The notes under the pieces: generated by a model
What the model was told of the DNA's origin: nothing
The model's database searches: none
The model's input: the letters and a program-made list of their open reading frames with translations, nothing else
Part shown: positions 11,974 through 23,900 of the stretch, piece by piece
Position numbering within the stretch: the first letter of the stretch is position 1
Layout: each line of letters begins with the position of its first letter
Assembly (NCBI RefSeq): GCF_052857255.1
Contig: NC_135497.1
Span: forward strand, 182,230,777-182,294,776
Direction of reading: 5' to 3'
DNA: 64,000 nt
Source of the DNA: Amblyomma americanum
Lineage: Eukaryota > Arthropoda > Arachnida > Ixodida > Ixodidae
Made by a program: the position numbers and the translations under genes

Positions 11974-12108
11974 TTAGAATAGGGGGACCCTGCCGATTAA
12001 AAAGATAGGGGAATAGCGGGGCGCTAGTGGGAGGGGTGTTATTATTCTGCAGTGACGCCGCACTGTTTCACTTATCCCCCTAGTCGACAGGATCCCCTAG
12101 AACTCCCT
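11974..12108. mobile_element. foldback MITE A, copy 2 (truncated left end)
   Basis: It shares the blocks AGGGGGACCCTG, GATAGGGGAATAGCGGGGCG, CCCCCTAGTCGACAGG and AACTCCCT with the copy at 1.2 kb. The outermost left bases of the repeat are missing. Confidence 0.55.
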
Positions 12109-12109
12109 C

Positions 12110-13170
12110 TTTCTGTTCCGGCCTCTGCCCCTTATCTCGGCTGCAGGACACTTTAGTTCCGTAGTATGTGCGTTACGATGTACGTACAGGATGAACATTG
12201 CAGTTCACCTTTAGTATGCCCGAAGTTCATCTCTGTTGTTCAGTAGCTTCTCTAGAATGTTGTTTATTGCCGCCATTTTGGTTTTATTGTTACGTAAGGC
12301 CACTTTTTGTCTTCCATCCTGGTTCAAGTGGTGGGCTGTACAGAGAGGCTGAGGTTGCGGCAAAACAATTATGATCGGTCCCACTGTGACGTTCGCTAAC
12401 GCCATTGTGCCTCTAGCCGGTGCGGCCAAGGCACTATTATTTTGATTCTTCAAGACCATGCGAATGTGGCGCTCGCTGCCAAGAACCGAGTAGCAACAGT
12501 CATCGCAGCGATACAAAATCGGTGTCATCCACAATCTCAAGTCATCATCCTTTGTTGTAAAAGTTTACTACGCGTGCTATTTTTTACAGGCACTGTCCTC
12601 TACCTCTAGAGTTTAGTACACAAACGCTCGGAACATGTGCACTTACGCTGCAGGAGGGGCCGCAGTCAAGGCTTGTGTCCTGTACGAAGTCTAAAAAAAT
12701 ATTAACTGTCTTCCGCTCGTCGGCCACAGTCCGAGTGTTTTGTCTTTATAGTTTGGTTGTCGTCCTATCTGTAGTGTTGTGCAGCACGCAAGGAACACGT
12801 GAGACACATTCTTCTCGTGACCGCAGCGGTACTCAGAAATGGCTGGGCATACCCCGAAAACAAATGTTTTTACATAAGACCACTTCCATGCAAATAGGGG
12901 CGACATCCTTATGTGTTGCGGGATTTTGCCGGCTGTTATGAACACGTTGTGCTCTACGCGGTGCGAGCCTGGCAATTTTATTTTTGTTTCTTTTTCTTGC
13001 CCATTCTACTGTTTGTAATGGACACCCTATAGCCCGTTGTAGCCAGTTGGCGGTGCGGGCCGGCAACTTTTCTGGTTCGAAAGCACTATTTCAAGAGGTC
13101 AAACCGGCTCACCGGTTTGTGTGATGCTTGGCTTTGAGGGGTGACCTCGCGCAATCCATAAATATATAAA
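12110..13170. other. intergenic block, nothing recognised
   Basis: Short frames only. No repeat or RNA gene is seen. Confidence 0.4.
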
Positions 13171-13171
13171 T

Positions 13172-13265
13172 ATATGACCGCGACTGGGATTCGAATCCGC
13201 GGCGGCGCGAACAGATAGCTTCGCTGGCCACTGCACAAGAGCACAAGGCTATCGCCGCTGCCAAG
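13172..13265 (-). mobile_element. possible tRNA-derived SINE head (different family)
   Basis: The minus strand has a B-box-like GGATTCGAATCCC and a GC-rich tRNA-like head. It lies directly beside a (GGA)n stretch. The body was not recognised. Confidence 0.35.
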
Positions 13266-13267
13266 GA

Positions 13268-13493
13268 GGAGGAGGAGGAGGAAAAAACTTTATTTATATT
13301 TGTTATTAAAATGTGTTATTAGCGGTCGCGGGCTGTCTTCTTCATCTTCCGATGAGTTATTGCAGCCCGTCTTAACAGGGTTGGGGCCCCTGGTCCAGGG
13401 CTCCACTGAGGTATGCCGCCAGGTAGGCTCTCCGCACCAATCCGCGCTGGACGGCCGGGTCCTCGCTGGAGAGCGCGCCTCGTGCCGCCGAAC
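13268..13493 (-). mobile_element. probable LINE 3' end, cut by the assembly gap
   Basis: The minus strand reads ALSSEDPAVQRGLVRRAYL then LSGALDQGPQPC and a stop, followed by an A/T-rich tail and (TCC)n. This is the style of the C-terminal end of tick LINE ORF2 proteins. The rest is lost in the run of Ns. Family assignment is tentative. Confidence 0.45.
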
Positions 13494-13593
13494 NNNNNNN
13501 NNNNNNNNNNNNNNNNNNNNNNNNNNNNNNNNNNNNNNNNNNNNNNNNNNNNNNNNNNNNNNNNNNNNNNNNNNNNNNNNNNNNNNNNNNNNN
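13494..13593. other. assembly gap (100 N)
   Basis: Exactly 100 Ns, the usual placeholder for a scaffold gap of unknown size. Confidence 0.99.
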
Positions 13594-14852
13594 GTGATCA
13601 TACACGTGTGTGCTGGCTTGTGAAGCGCTAAATGTTTTTTTTTTTTGGTTTATGTGCACGAAAGGTCCAAATAATAGATACACATGCACGAAGCCACCCC
13701 AAGCTTTTGGATCCTACGCTTATCTGTAGAGTGGCGGTACAGTACTCGGAGGGGGGGGGGGGGGGGGGGGGGTGATTGCCGCATGCGGCGGAAACAAACG
13801 CATGTTGACTTGTTGCTGCTGCTCGCCATCTTCTCTGCTAGAGAACTGTTTACCGTGGCCTATTTTTTTCCACATCTGACGACCAGAAAGCGAGTGCGCC
13901 TCTGCAGCGAGGAAAAGGCTGAAACCGCACCCCTCGTCCCGAAGTTTTTTCGACTTTGCATATAAACAAAGGATTGCCCACTGTGTAACACCCCCGCTCC
14001 CCTTCCCGGTACCTAGCGAATACAATTTCGGGTCACTGTATATGCGCTAAATCTGTCGGGCTTACTGGGCCCGTGTCGTGTAGATATGCATTGGCAACAA
14101 ATACGACGTCTAGCAGCGTATGCTGAGCTGGATAAGCGCGTGGTGGCGTGGCGCCCTCATCTGTAGGCGTCCTGGGCAAAGCTGTCGGGTTTGTGAAGCT
14201 AAATGCCGGCCTTGTAATATTACAAAGAGGCACATCTACACGTGTCGACGGAAGTTTTTGGGAACATAGACGCCACAAGAACGCCGAATTAGCGTCGCAG
14301 CTTAAGAGTGTAGCCCGAAATTGTGGCTTACAGTCTGCACTTGCGTGCGCGAGCTGCGGATTGCACCTCTTAGTTCTATATAGGCTGTGTATCTTGGCCG
14401 CCGGGAAATTAAACTTCTCTTTTGTTTTAGATTCTGCAGCTCAAGAACGTCTGTGAGCACACGTATTGTCTTGGGCACATGAATCACGAGCAGAACAGTA
14501 TGAATTAGGAAGAAAGTTGAAGGCCGTTGCGGAGGCAGGTTAGGCAATCGTTCATACCTGCGGCCTGTGATGACCGCTTTTCGTGTCTGTTAACTAACCG
14601 TGCCGTTCTGCAACGAAAACATTAGCCAGCAGATTTAATTTTGCGAACATCCATATGCGTTTGGGGGGGGTGGATAGACGCGCCGGATTTCGCTCTTTTA
14701 AATAAAATTTTCCTTTTCTCTCATTCTAGGTGCCTTTTCGTGATGTTTCCTATAGTCGGCAGTATACGTCGCCAGTCAAGGAAGCTACAGGCTGATTGGT
14801 GAAAGGTTGAATATACGGAGACAGTTGCATAATCGATGCGACACAGTATATC
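13594..14852. other. intergenic block with poly-G, no gene recognised
   Basis: Apart from the G-run, only short unmatched frames are present. Confidence 0.4.
13751..13772. repeat. poly-G run (22)
   Basis: Homopolymer tract read from the sequence. Confidence 0.8.
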
Positions 14853-15459
14853 CCAAGTGTTTCAGGGAAGCCGGTCACTCATTTTTAGAAATAGGCTTTT
14901 TGAGTTAGGAAGTCGGCTTCTGCGGCTGAATACCAAAGTCGGCGGACATCAGAAAACAGGTGAATAAAGTAGTTAGCCGGTCAACTAATGTTTGATATTT
15001 AACTTTTCCGCTATCACAGTTATACACCTCGTTTCAATTAGAGATTTGTCGTTAGTAATAGCCATATCGGTATACCTCCGGCGCTGCTCGACAAAAAATT
15101 GGCTATTTCGACTAGTTACGTGCACTGGAGGGGTTGCTTTGTCTGCGTGATTTTCGAAAGCGCATGTATTTTGGCACGATGTAGCCGAAATTTGTTGGGC
15201 CACAGCGCGAGGGTAATTGCGTTTTCGAAATTCTAAAAACTGATGTGGCTATTAATAACGACCGGCTACAAATCTCTAATAGCAAGCAGTTGCCTAACTG
15301 TGATAGTTAAAAACTTAATTGTCAGAAATTAGTTGACCGGCTAACTAGTTAACTTCATTCACCTGGTTTCCGATGTCCGCCGTCACTGGAGAAGCCGTCT
15401 TCATAACTAAAAAAAATCTGGTTTTAAAAATTAGTGGTCGGTTTCCCTGAAACACTTGG
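14853..15459. mobile_element. MITE C, long terminal inverted repeats
   Basis: The ends are CCAAGTGTTTCAGGGAA and TTTCCCTGAAACACTTGG. Further inverted blocks follow inside, such as GGTCAACTAATGTTTGA against AATTAGTTGACCGG and CAGGTGAATAAAGTAGTTAG against CTAACTAGTTAACTTCATTC. Confidence 0.75.
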
Positions 15460-16300
15460 TATTGCACGCGTTCATCGAATGCTTGCTTCCACCATCAGCG
15501 TAACCGAGTCGATCACACTTGTCTAGAGCGCTCGAGAGATGCCATCCGAGGGAAATAAGGCGACATTCTAAAGCAGATATTGACTTTCACTGATAATGCT
15601 TGCGCTAAAGAGCAGCCGAATAGACAAGTGAACCGCACAGGCATCAGCGCCTTAACGCTAGCAAAGCAGTTGCGAAAATATTTCGCCTCATTTGCTGCGC
15701 AGCACACCGCCCGAGCGCTGTATAGACAAGTGTGATCGACTCTGTACTATATATCGTTCAAGTGTGAGATGCAATATTTGGATGCTGTTCGCGTGAGCAA
15801 GTCCTTTTGCACATTTGTTATTGATTTTTTTTTTATTTTTCGTTGTTTTAACGGCCCTTGCGTAATTGCAGCCTTGCTCGCAGCACGTGAGACTTCCGAA
15901 GGAAGTATCGTTTTACACACTTTCGTGCGCCGTGTCCGAGCAGCGCGAATTGGGTTTCATCCGGGAAGCCCTTCGTTGGTTTGACTGTGCGTCGCGTAGC
16001 TACACACTCCGGCACCTTCCTTTGTGGGCGGTGAGATTCTGAGATCAAACCAGAGCGGCGCCAAATAACCTCGGTGACCAGCGCATAAAGAGTTTTTCGC
16101 TGCCATCTGTAGCGTTTGCTGTTCATCGTACGTTGTTGTTTATATTGCGAAACTGTTTTGCGTTTGAAGGCCGTTTGTTTTCATCATAGAAGTGCAGTAT
16201 ACCTTGAACACGCGTTTGAATATGACCGCCCTCTGACCGTTATCTCTGCTTATACAAAGCAGTAAGGTCAGTAAGGCATCCGCTTGCCACATAAGTATTT
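15460..16300. other. intergenic block, nothing recognised
   Basis: No coding, RNA or repeat signal that I can support. Confidence 0.4.
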
Positions 16301-16314
16301 GAAATCACTCCGAA

Positions 16315-16545
16315 TGGTTTGATGGGGTTTAACGCCCCAAAACGACCCAGGCTATGAGAGGCGCCGTAGTGAAGGGCTCCGGAAATTTCGACCACCTGGG
16401 GTTCTTCAAAGTGCACTGGCATCGCACAGCATACGGGCGTCTAGCATTTCGCCTCCATCGAAATTCGACCGCCGCGGCCGGTATCGAACCCGCGTCTTTT
16501 GGGTCAGCAGCCGAGCGCCATAACCACTGAGCCACCGCGGCGGCT
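16315..16545 (-). mobile_element. tRNA-derived SINE (Ruka-like), minus orientation
   Basis: It has a tRNA-like head ending CCACCGCGGCGG, a B-box complement GGTATCGAACCC, and a tail of the GGGGTTTAACGCC type. A perfect 13-bp target duplication, AAATCACTCCGAA, flanks it at 16302-16314 and 16546-16558. Confidence 0.9.
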
Positions 16546-16559
16546 AAATCACTCCGAAG

Positions 16560-17390
16560 GAAATTCTCGCTGATGTTCTGAGCGATATTCAGCCTCATGT
16601 ATGTCTTAATTAATACAATGTCCGTGATAAAGACGAGATTTGTGCATGCAGGTCGGTATTTGTTTATCTCGCGTTCATGGCTGCGAGGGCGTGATAGCGG
16701 TGGCGGGGCTTGCAAGGGGAAAGGTTTGCAAGAAATCTATGGGGCAAATTTTGTTCGACGCAATATGCATTGGTATTGGGCATGCCAGTACTATCTGCAG
16801 TGAATCCACGCTTGAGGCATTTCGAAGCGAAAGCTTCACTACGCTAGGTAAAGCCGATTTCGCCGTGCGTTCCCGGTTGACCTTCAAGTGAGCCAGAGGG
16901 CGAGTGTGGATATAGGCCTTACCACATGTGGTCCACCATGGTGTCGCACCAGTTGACCTTGAATTTCGAGCGACCGTTCGTCGTACAGTATTCTGGTTGG
17001 TGTGATAGCATTGTTTGCATATATCTAACATGTTTTAGTAAAGTTGAAAGCTATAGCTTGCGACAGGGGTTCGGACCAATGACGTATGCATCTTCAGCTG
17101 CATGCTTTCTGAGACTTGCGACCGGGGTTCGGATCGACGACATATGCACATCAAGCAGTTGAGGTGCTCACCGAGATGTCTAGATCTGGGAGTTAGTGCG
17201 TCCTTTCCTTTCCTCAAAATACATGCTTTCGCATTCCTCCACATAAGCAGACTTAAGTGCCCTAAGATATTTTTTTTTTGATAGACCCGCTGTCGCACTG
17301 CCGACGCGATTACAACCACTGGAATATATAGCAGAGAGCGTGAACCGGCTTCATTTCAGTTTGTGCACCGACGACGCTTCCCACCATATA
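16560..17390. other. intergenic block, nothing recognised
   Basis: No supported features. Confidence 0.4.
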
Positions 17391-18350
17391 CAGGGCGTCC
17401 CAGCTAAGTTTGCCAGGGTTTAAAAATATGCCGCGGCACTATAGACGACGCGACCCGTTGCATGTTACTGGCTATTGTATGGAGCAACGCACACTGTTTT
17501 TGTATTGGCCCTAACTGCACAATTAGTCAAGATTAATTAAACTTCGCAAGCAACAAAGATAGGCGGAAAAGTCCAATGAGAAAGTTGTAGAACGGTCCAC
17601 GGAACGTCGAACTGAACAGTGTCTAACTTTCCGTCTATTACGGATCGGCTTTTTTTCGCTCTCTGCAGACGCCCGCGAAATACAATAAAAAATACCGCGT
17701 GACATGCTCGCTTGCACGCCACGGCTACAGTGCTCTCAAACGTTGCGCCCAACAAACGAACAGCTCATTTAGCCGGGCGTGCTGCTGTTTAAAAAGTAAC
17801 AGGGCTGCGACGCGTGCTCTGGCTGTGCGATTACGGGGGCGCAAGCGATAAGGACTGCGTCTTCTTGTCGCTATCATCAAGCGCCGCGAGCGAAGCGTAC
17901 CGCTGGCGTAACTCGCACAGCCAGCTGCTGCGTCGCTGCCCTTTCAAAGGGCAACACACGGGGCTAAAAGATCTGTTAGTTCCTATCCGGAACGTTTGAG
18001 AGCACTTCAATCGCGGTGCGCAAGCCGGCATGTCATGTGGTATTTTTTTTTTGCATTTCGCGGGCATTTGCAGCCAGCGGAAAAAAAGCTGATACGTAGT
18101 AGATTGAGAGTTAAAAGTGTTCAAACGGAAGTTTTGCGGACCGTTCTACAACTTTCACTTTGACCTTTTTCGCCTATCTCCGTTGCTTGCAAAATTGGTC
18201 AATTATTATCGGCTAACTACGCAATTAAGCACAATATAAAAATATTGTGACATGCTCCGTACAATAGCCAGCAGTATGCATTTGATCGCGTAGCCTTAGA
18301 GTGCCTCGGTGTATTTTAAAACCCTGGCTAAAGTTATCTGGGACGCCGTG
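17391..18350. mobile_element. MITE D, 0.96 kb with long inverted arms
   Basis: The termini are CAGGGCGTCCCAGCTAAGTT and AACTTTAGCC/GGGACGCCGTG in inverted form, flanked by TATA on both sides. Inner arms also pair, for example AAAGTTGTAGAACGGTCC near 17582 against GGACCGTTCTACAACTTT near 18139. Confidence 0.75.
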
Positions 18351-18354
18351 TATA

Positions 18355-19618
18355 GTATAGCTGCACAGTTTCCGCCATACGCGTCTCTCTTCCGTATTGC
18401 ATCCTTCTGCAAGTGGACGCGCTGACACGCGCACAGGCATGACTGGGCATCGGATTCGTTCCGATGAGATGGCGTAGTTTATGGGCACGCAACTGACGGC
18501 GTACAGAGCATGCTCTAGTAATGCGCGGCTGCGATATTACCGCCGAGAGTTGCCTAGCCATGTTTGAAACCGGCCAAATACCGCCAAATGCCACTTTAAA
18601 AACTAAATACAGAAAAAAAATGCAAACCGGATGCTGTACTCTCTTTTTAGCAGGTGTTTATTTGGCCTACGTTGCACGGGAAGTAAATACCGCGTTCAGC
18701 AATGCTTTGCCAGAGAGTAGAACTACATGCGCGCTCAGCCACAGGAGTTGCAGGATACAAATACACAGGCTTCAGCGCATCAGGAATCGAACCCAAGACC
18801 GTCGGTGCGAAATGGACTGGCACGCGGTCATTCCTGAGGGCCGGCATGGCGTTGTCGGGCCAGGATACACTAAAGGATCACTGCATATGGACTGCGGAAC
18901 ACCTTAGTGAAATGAAGTCGCCTACTGCGTACAGTCCTGGTCAATCGCCCCCATTTGCCGCTGCTAGAGCGTACACATGTAAACCTATGATGGAAACCTG
19001 AGGTGTCATTTTTTGCCTCAGGCATGAAAGTGGTGAAGCGCGTCGTTCTCATTGCAGATATAAAAAAATCCGACATCATCCCAGCGAGAACGTTTCAATC
19101 GTGGGCAAGGAGTGAAACCATTGGCGAAGGTCACGGTGTAAGAATAACTGCACCGTGGTGAAGGTGCAGCTTGCTCGTCGCACTCAGCGATAACGCGACA
19201 TCTCATTGCGCATGCGCCCGAGCTCATGCGAGCGCCGTTTTGATTAGCCGCCCAGCAACCGCGCTCGGTGGCGCGCTGAAAACCGGCTCCCAGCGGTGTC
19301 CAAGCCGAGTGCTTATTCGGATGGGTGCCTTTACTGTGACTTTACAGTAAGCTTTTGGATGTAACTTGTTTAAAACTGTATTTGGAGCTGATTACCTCGC
19401 AGAACAAGCAAGGAACAAGTGTTGAGCAGATACGCATCCTGAGTGGCGAGAATTTTTAATTCATGCCAGACATTTGTAAAATTACTTCTGTCAGTGGCTT
19501 CGTTATTCCATGTTAGCTATAGATGTATGCCAATGACGCAAACCATTTCTCGTGAAGCCCAGGGTATCTTTTTTTTCTGGGGGGGCTATTTACGGCGAGC
19601 GAAGAATTTGAACTAAAT
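18355..19618. other. intergenic block, nothing recognised
   Basis: Short frames only. Confidence 0.4.
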
Positions 19619-19655
19619 GGTTGGTTTTGTGGGGTTTAACGTACCAAGGCTACTG
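19619..19655 (-). mobile_element. SINE tail fragment
   Basis: TGGTTTTGTGGGGTTTAACG matches the tail of the minus-oriented Ruka-like copies. The rest is missing. Confidence 0.4.
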
Positions 19656-19949
19656 AGGCTGAACTAAGTGGTGTTCGCTCGGCTTTGCAACAGCTGTCCG
19701 CGAAGCGGTCACCGGGCCACTGGTGGTGGAAGCATGGAACAGCCGCGTGTGCATAAATTAAGCCTTTCACTACGACTGGAGGTGTTGATGACGGTGAAGT
19801 TTTTGGTAAAGCTGGCTTGACAAGAGAGCTGAGCCAGAAAAAAAAAATGCTTGTCCTGAAATGTGTTGGCGCGACATAAAAACTGCGCGAAAGAAAATTA
19901 AGAGCGAAAATGTTTTCTAAAAAACAAAACAAAATTAGCTGACAGTCAG

Positions 19950-20438
19950 TGAGAAACAGGTGAACGTTCGCTTTTTCCTTTCTGGCGTCGCGTCAGTGAT
20001 ACTATGTTCCCCGCGATATAATTTTGTTCGTCCGGCGTTCCGCTGCAGTGGCGTGCTGGCTCCTCACGCGGCAAATGGGCGCGTCAGCCGTTCGAGCAAT
20101 TTCACGGCGTTATCGCTTATAATCTTTACTGCCTGGGCTTAACCACGAGCGAAGCTGATGGAGCGTAAGTCAGATGGGATAAACCGAAGAGGGGAAGGGG
20201 AAACGAAGGGAGAGAGCGAGAGAAGCAGATCATCTTTGTGCAGAAAGAACTGCATCCCTGGGCGTTGTCGATTCCATGTGCGTGGTTGGTCCGTCATATC
20301 CAGAGGGCCGGCACTGGCGCTTGCAGTGCTGTGTGCTTAGCCTTATCGCTGCGGCCTTCGTACCAGTTCCTTGCGAGAAAAGTCGGGTTTTGTCGTAGTA
20401 CAAACTTTCTGCGTCCCGCTGTGCCGCTTGCTTGAAGA
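19950..20438 (+). promoter_or_regulatory. putative promoter and 5' UTR of the LAT1-like gene
   Basis: This is moderately GC-rich DNA directly before the start codon, in contrast to the AT-rich introns. No clear TATA box is seen and the transcription start is not determined. An upstream noncoding exon is possible. Confidence 0.3.
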
Positions 20439-20955
20439 ATGGCCGAGAACGGTTTCCAAAGCGAAACATCGCCTCTTCTGCCAAAGGGCCCCTCTATCCA
20501 GCAAGATGTGCTTCCCGTAGACCGTACTTGGACATCCACCGTGGAGCTTAAGAAGAGGCTCAGCCTTTCCAACGGCGTGTCAATGATTGTCGGTACGATT
20601 GTCGGAGCTGGAATCTTCGTGTCGCCCGCCGGCGTTATGCGTTACGCTGGATCCATCGGCTTGGCTTTGGTCGTGTGGGTGCTGACGGGCCTGGCCTGCT
20701 TGATCGGCGCGCTGTGTTACACCGAACTCGGCACCATGATTCCAAAGTCGGGAGGAGACTACGCCTACATCTCGGCGGCATTCGGACCTTTTCCCGCGTT
20801 CCTTCAGCTCTGGACCATGCTGGTCATAGTGCAGCCGGCTGGCAATGCCATTGTGGCGCTCACATTTGCTAATTACGTGTTGCGACCGTTCTACGATGAT
20901 GTGGACTGTCATCCGCCTTCATCGGCAGTCATGCTCATCGCTGCCCTTGTGTTGT
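20439..20955 (+). CDS. SLC7A5-like: LAT1-like exon 1 (start codon, TM1-TM4)
   Basis: This exon encodes residues 1-172 and ends in phase 1 at a GTAAGG donor. It covers the cytoplasmic N-terminus, the TM1 substrate-binding helix break (GAGIF), TM2-TM3 and the extracellular loop with Cys157, the residue that links light chains of this family to their heavy subunit. TM1 reads Gly-Ala-Gly where human LAT1 and y+LAT members have Gly-Ser-Gly. Confidence 0.95.
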
Positions 20956-23900
20956 GTAAGGATCCAGGGCGTTTTTGCTGTGTGTTTGTTGCTAAGTCGG
21001 CGGTGCTAAGGTTTCTACCAAAACGTTCTTGGACCAAGGACTTGGTCCAAGAACGTTAGTTTGTACAGCCACTGTGTCCCATTCGGACGGTTGAACTTTG
21101 ACGGTGCTCCGATAATGACTTTCGTGAGATGCCTGAATTCAAAATTGCTTCCTTTCTTTTTTTGGATTTCTTGGGTCAGGATGGAATACGTCGCGAGTCG
21201 GTCTGCTAGAATCTCGTTAGCTTTCTATACCGGCCCAGTTCATCTGTCAGTGCTATAGCGAATAACAAGTCATTTAACGAGAACAGCGAGTTGGGGTGAA
21301 GGGGGGGTTACTCCGTGGTGGTAGTAGCGTGAAAAAGGGGCGAGAAAGCTATGGGGACGTGACAGCCCTGTCCTGTCCTCTAGCTCTCGTGTGATTTTTT
21401 TTTGCGCTGCTTTCACTATGCCATTTAGTATGGGAAGCATCTCAGGTTTTTCTATCAGCTATTAATATTGGAAATCTTCGATGATTATGCCTTGTACAAT
21501 CTGTGTTTATTTGCAATGCGTACGTGACGTGCGAGGTGGGTTCATAGATGTCCTCGCAGCAGGCAGGCTGCGCTAAATGCTTGCAATGAAGGACACGTTT
21601 TTGTTCATGATGCGAGGCATGCAGCGCGCGTGCTTGCATAAAGCTGCAAACCGAATTAGTGTAGCGCGTGTGTGGTATGTATTGTATATGTGGTTTAACG
21701 TCCCGAAGATAGATGGGCTTTATATGGTGCGCCGTAGTGGAGAGCTTGGCATCAATTTCAAAACGCGGTCGCCGCAGCCGGAATCGAACCCGCATCCTAG
21801 GGCTCGGCAGTCAAGCGCCCTAACCCCTGAGTCACCGCGGCGGGGCTGTGTAGAGTGCGTGTGTGCTGTGCGTACCGCCCCTGTTCAAGGAAGAGGAATG
21901 AGCAGTCGTTTTGAGCTTCGCGGATTGCTCACTGCTCGCATGTGTCTATGTGCATGCATTTTGATGCATGGAGTCTCACGACCAGAGCCACGAACTCCGC
22001 ACTCCCATCTGGAGCCTGTGTGCTGATAATCTTCTATATGATTAGTGTGAAACTGTGGCTTCCTCTTTCTATTCGGTCATGCGTTCCACTGCACTGCGAG
22101 CAAGGCATTCAACGTCTCTTGTTTGTTGACAGATGACTCATTTTCCCATTTGCATCATGATAATTAACAGTAATTTTGTCGTCCATAATCATTCTCAAGC
22201 CCTCTGCATGCACAGTTTTTTTTTGTGTATGTGTGGAGCTTGCTCATGTGTTGCTTTCTCTCCCCCACCCTTTTTTGCTTTTAGGTTTGCTCACGTTCAT
22301 CAACTGCTACAACGTCAAATGGGCAACATTTGTACAAGACTCCCTTATGTTTGCCAAGGTCATCGCTTTGGTTATCATCATTATTGCGGGCTTTGTGCAC
22401 CTTGCTCAAGGTAGGTTCGCTTTTTGCTCGCTCGTAATCACTGTCACAGCACATTCTCCAGCCTTCTCATCAACGAAACTTTGTTGTGGGGTGGCTAATG
22501 AAGCATGATTTTGTCTCATTGGCGTTGTCGGTGAGCAATATTTCAGTCTCCCGAACTGATGAAACTTTCGGAGTGAAGATAATCTTTGATAAGAAAGTGG
22601 CTAGAGACTACAGAGAATGTTTACTACATTCGAATTAGTGTGAAAGCACGGATTTGTGCTACGTAGAAGACGATGATGAGCGGGCAGTGCCGAAGTACAG
22701 AGCGCTTGCGCTAGACCAGTTGCAAACAGACAACGGACGATTGTGCTCAAGGTTGGTAGCCATCGGACATTAGTGCTTACACACTAATAAGAAGGAAGAC
22801 ACGAAAACGAAGCATATTCTGTGGATGTAGACAAAATTTCAGTACGGGTGCAGGCATAAATGACAATGACGCTATATATGTGGCTGCGTCACGCACGCCA
22901 TATGCTTCTGCAGCAGCGCCGCATTAGCCTCCTCGCCCATACTTACCATGCTGGAGTCTCTTCTTTTATGTGATGTTCTTACGTAAATAGGAATAACAAT
23001 GTTTTATACATGCCATTACATGAATAAAGTGCAGCTTGGGTGATGCTGCTGATCAGGTACACTGACAGTCCATAAAAATAAAGGAATTGAAGTGGTGTGA
23101 AAAAAAGACCTCACTCATTGTATGTTTGAAATATGATTGCTTGCACATAACCATTCCTAAGAGAATGTTTTATGTTAAAAAACAGGCGAGTGTCGTATAG
23201 TTTTCACCTTGCTATACTCAAAGTCAAACTAATAAGTTAGGTGTGCTTCGGCCTCTGTTTTGGGCAGTTTTATGAGTGGCATGGCAGTCTTGAAGGAAGG
23301 CAAAGAATGAAGTGATTGCCAATACTACAGAGCGAGGAAGGCAGGCACTGATAGCACAAGTAGGAGAGGCCATAATTACTAAAGTCATCCTTTGCAAGAT
23401 GAATTTCTTTTATCAAAGCAGCAAACACAAGCTGGCACCACGTGACTTTATTTTTGCCATTTGCCTCAAAACACTATTGTTAGAAAAGCTTGTAGAGAAG
23501 TCTTCTTTTTTTTCCTCAAGTCTTTACACATGCTGAAGTACCCTGTTCTTTTGAGATGACAGGTGTCATTAATTGCGACTTGTGTTCATTATTTCTTTGC
23601 TTTTGAGTTGCGTACCACATGGCCCATTTCAGACCTTGCTGGCAATCTTGTCTGTTGTGTGTTGCAGGGAACACAGGAAACCTCAGTAACATGTTTGAAG
23701 GGACAACAACGGATCCTGGACGTATTTGTTTGTCATTTTATGCAGGGCTTTTTTCTTATGCAGGATGGTAAGCTGGAAAATTGACTTTACCTATTAGCAG
23801 AACTGTAGCTCCTTTATCCTTATTTGTTTGCGACAACAAACCTGAGCGACCCCTTTATAGGCACATTGAATATGTGTTGCCATGCTATTAAATTCTTTAG

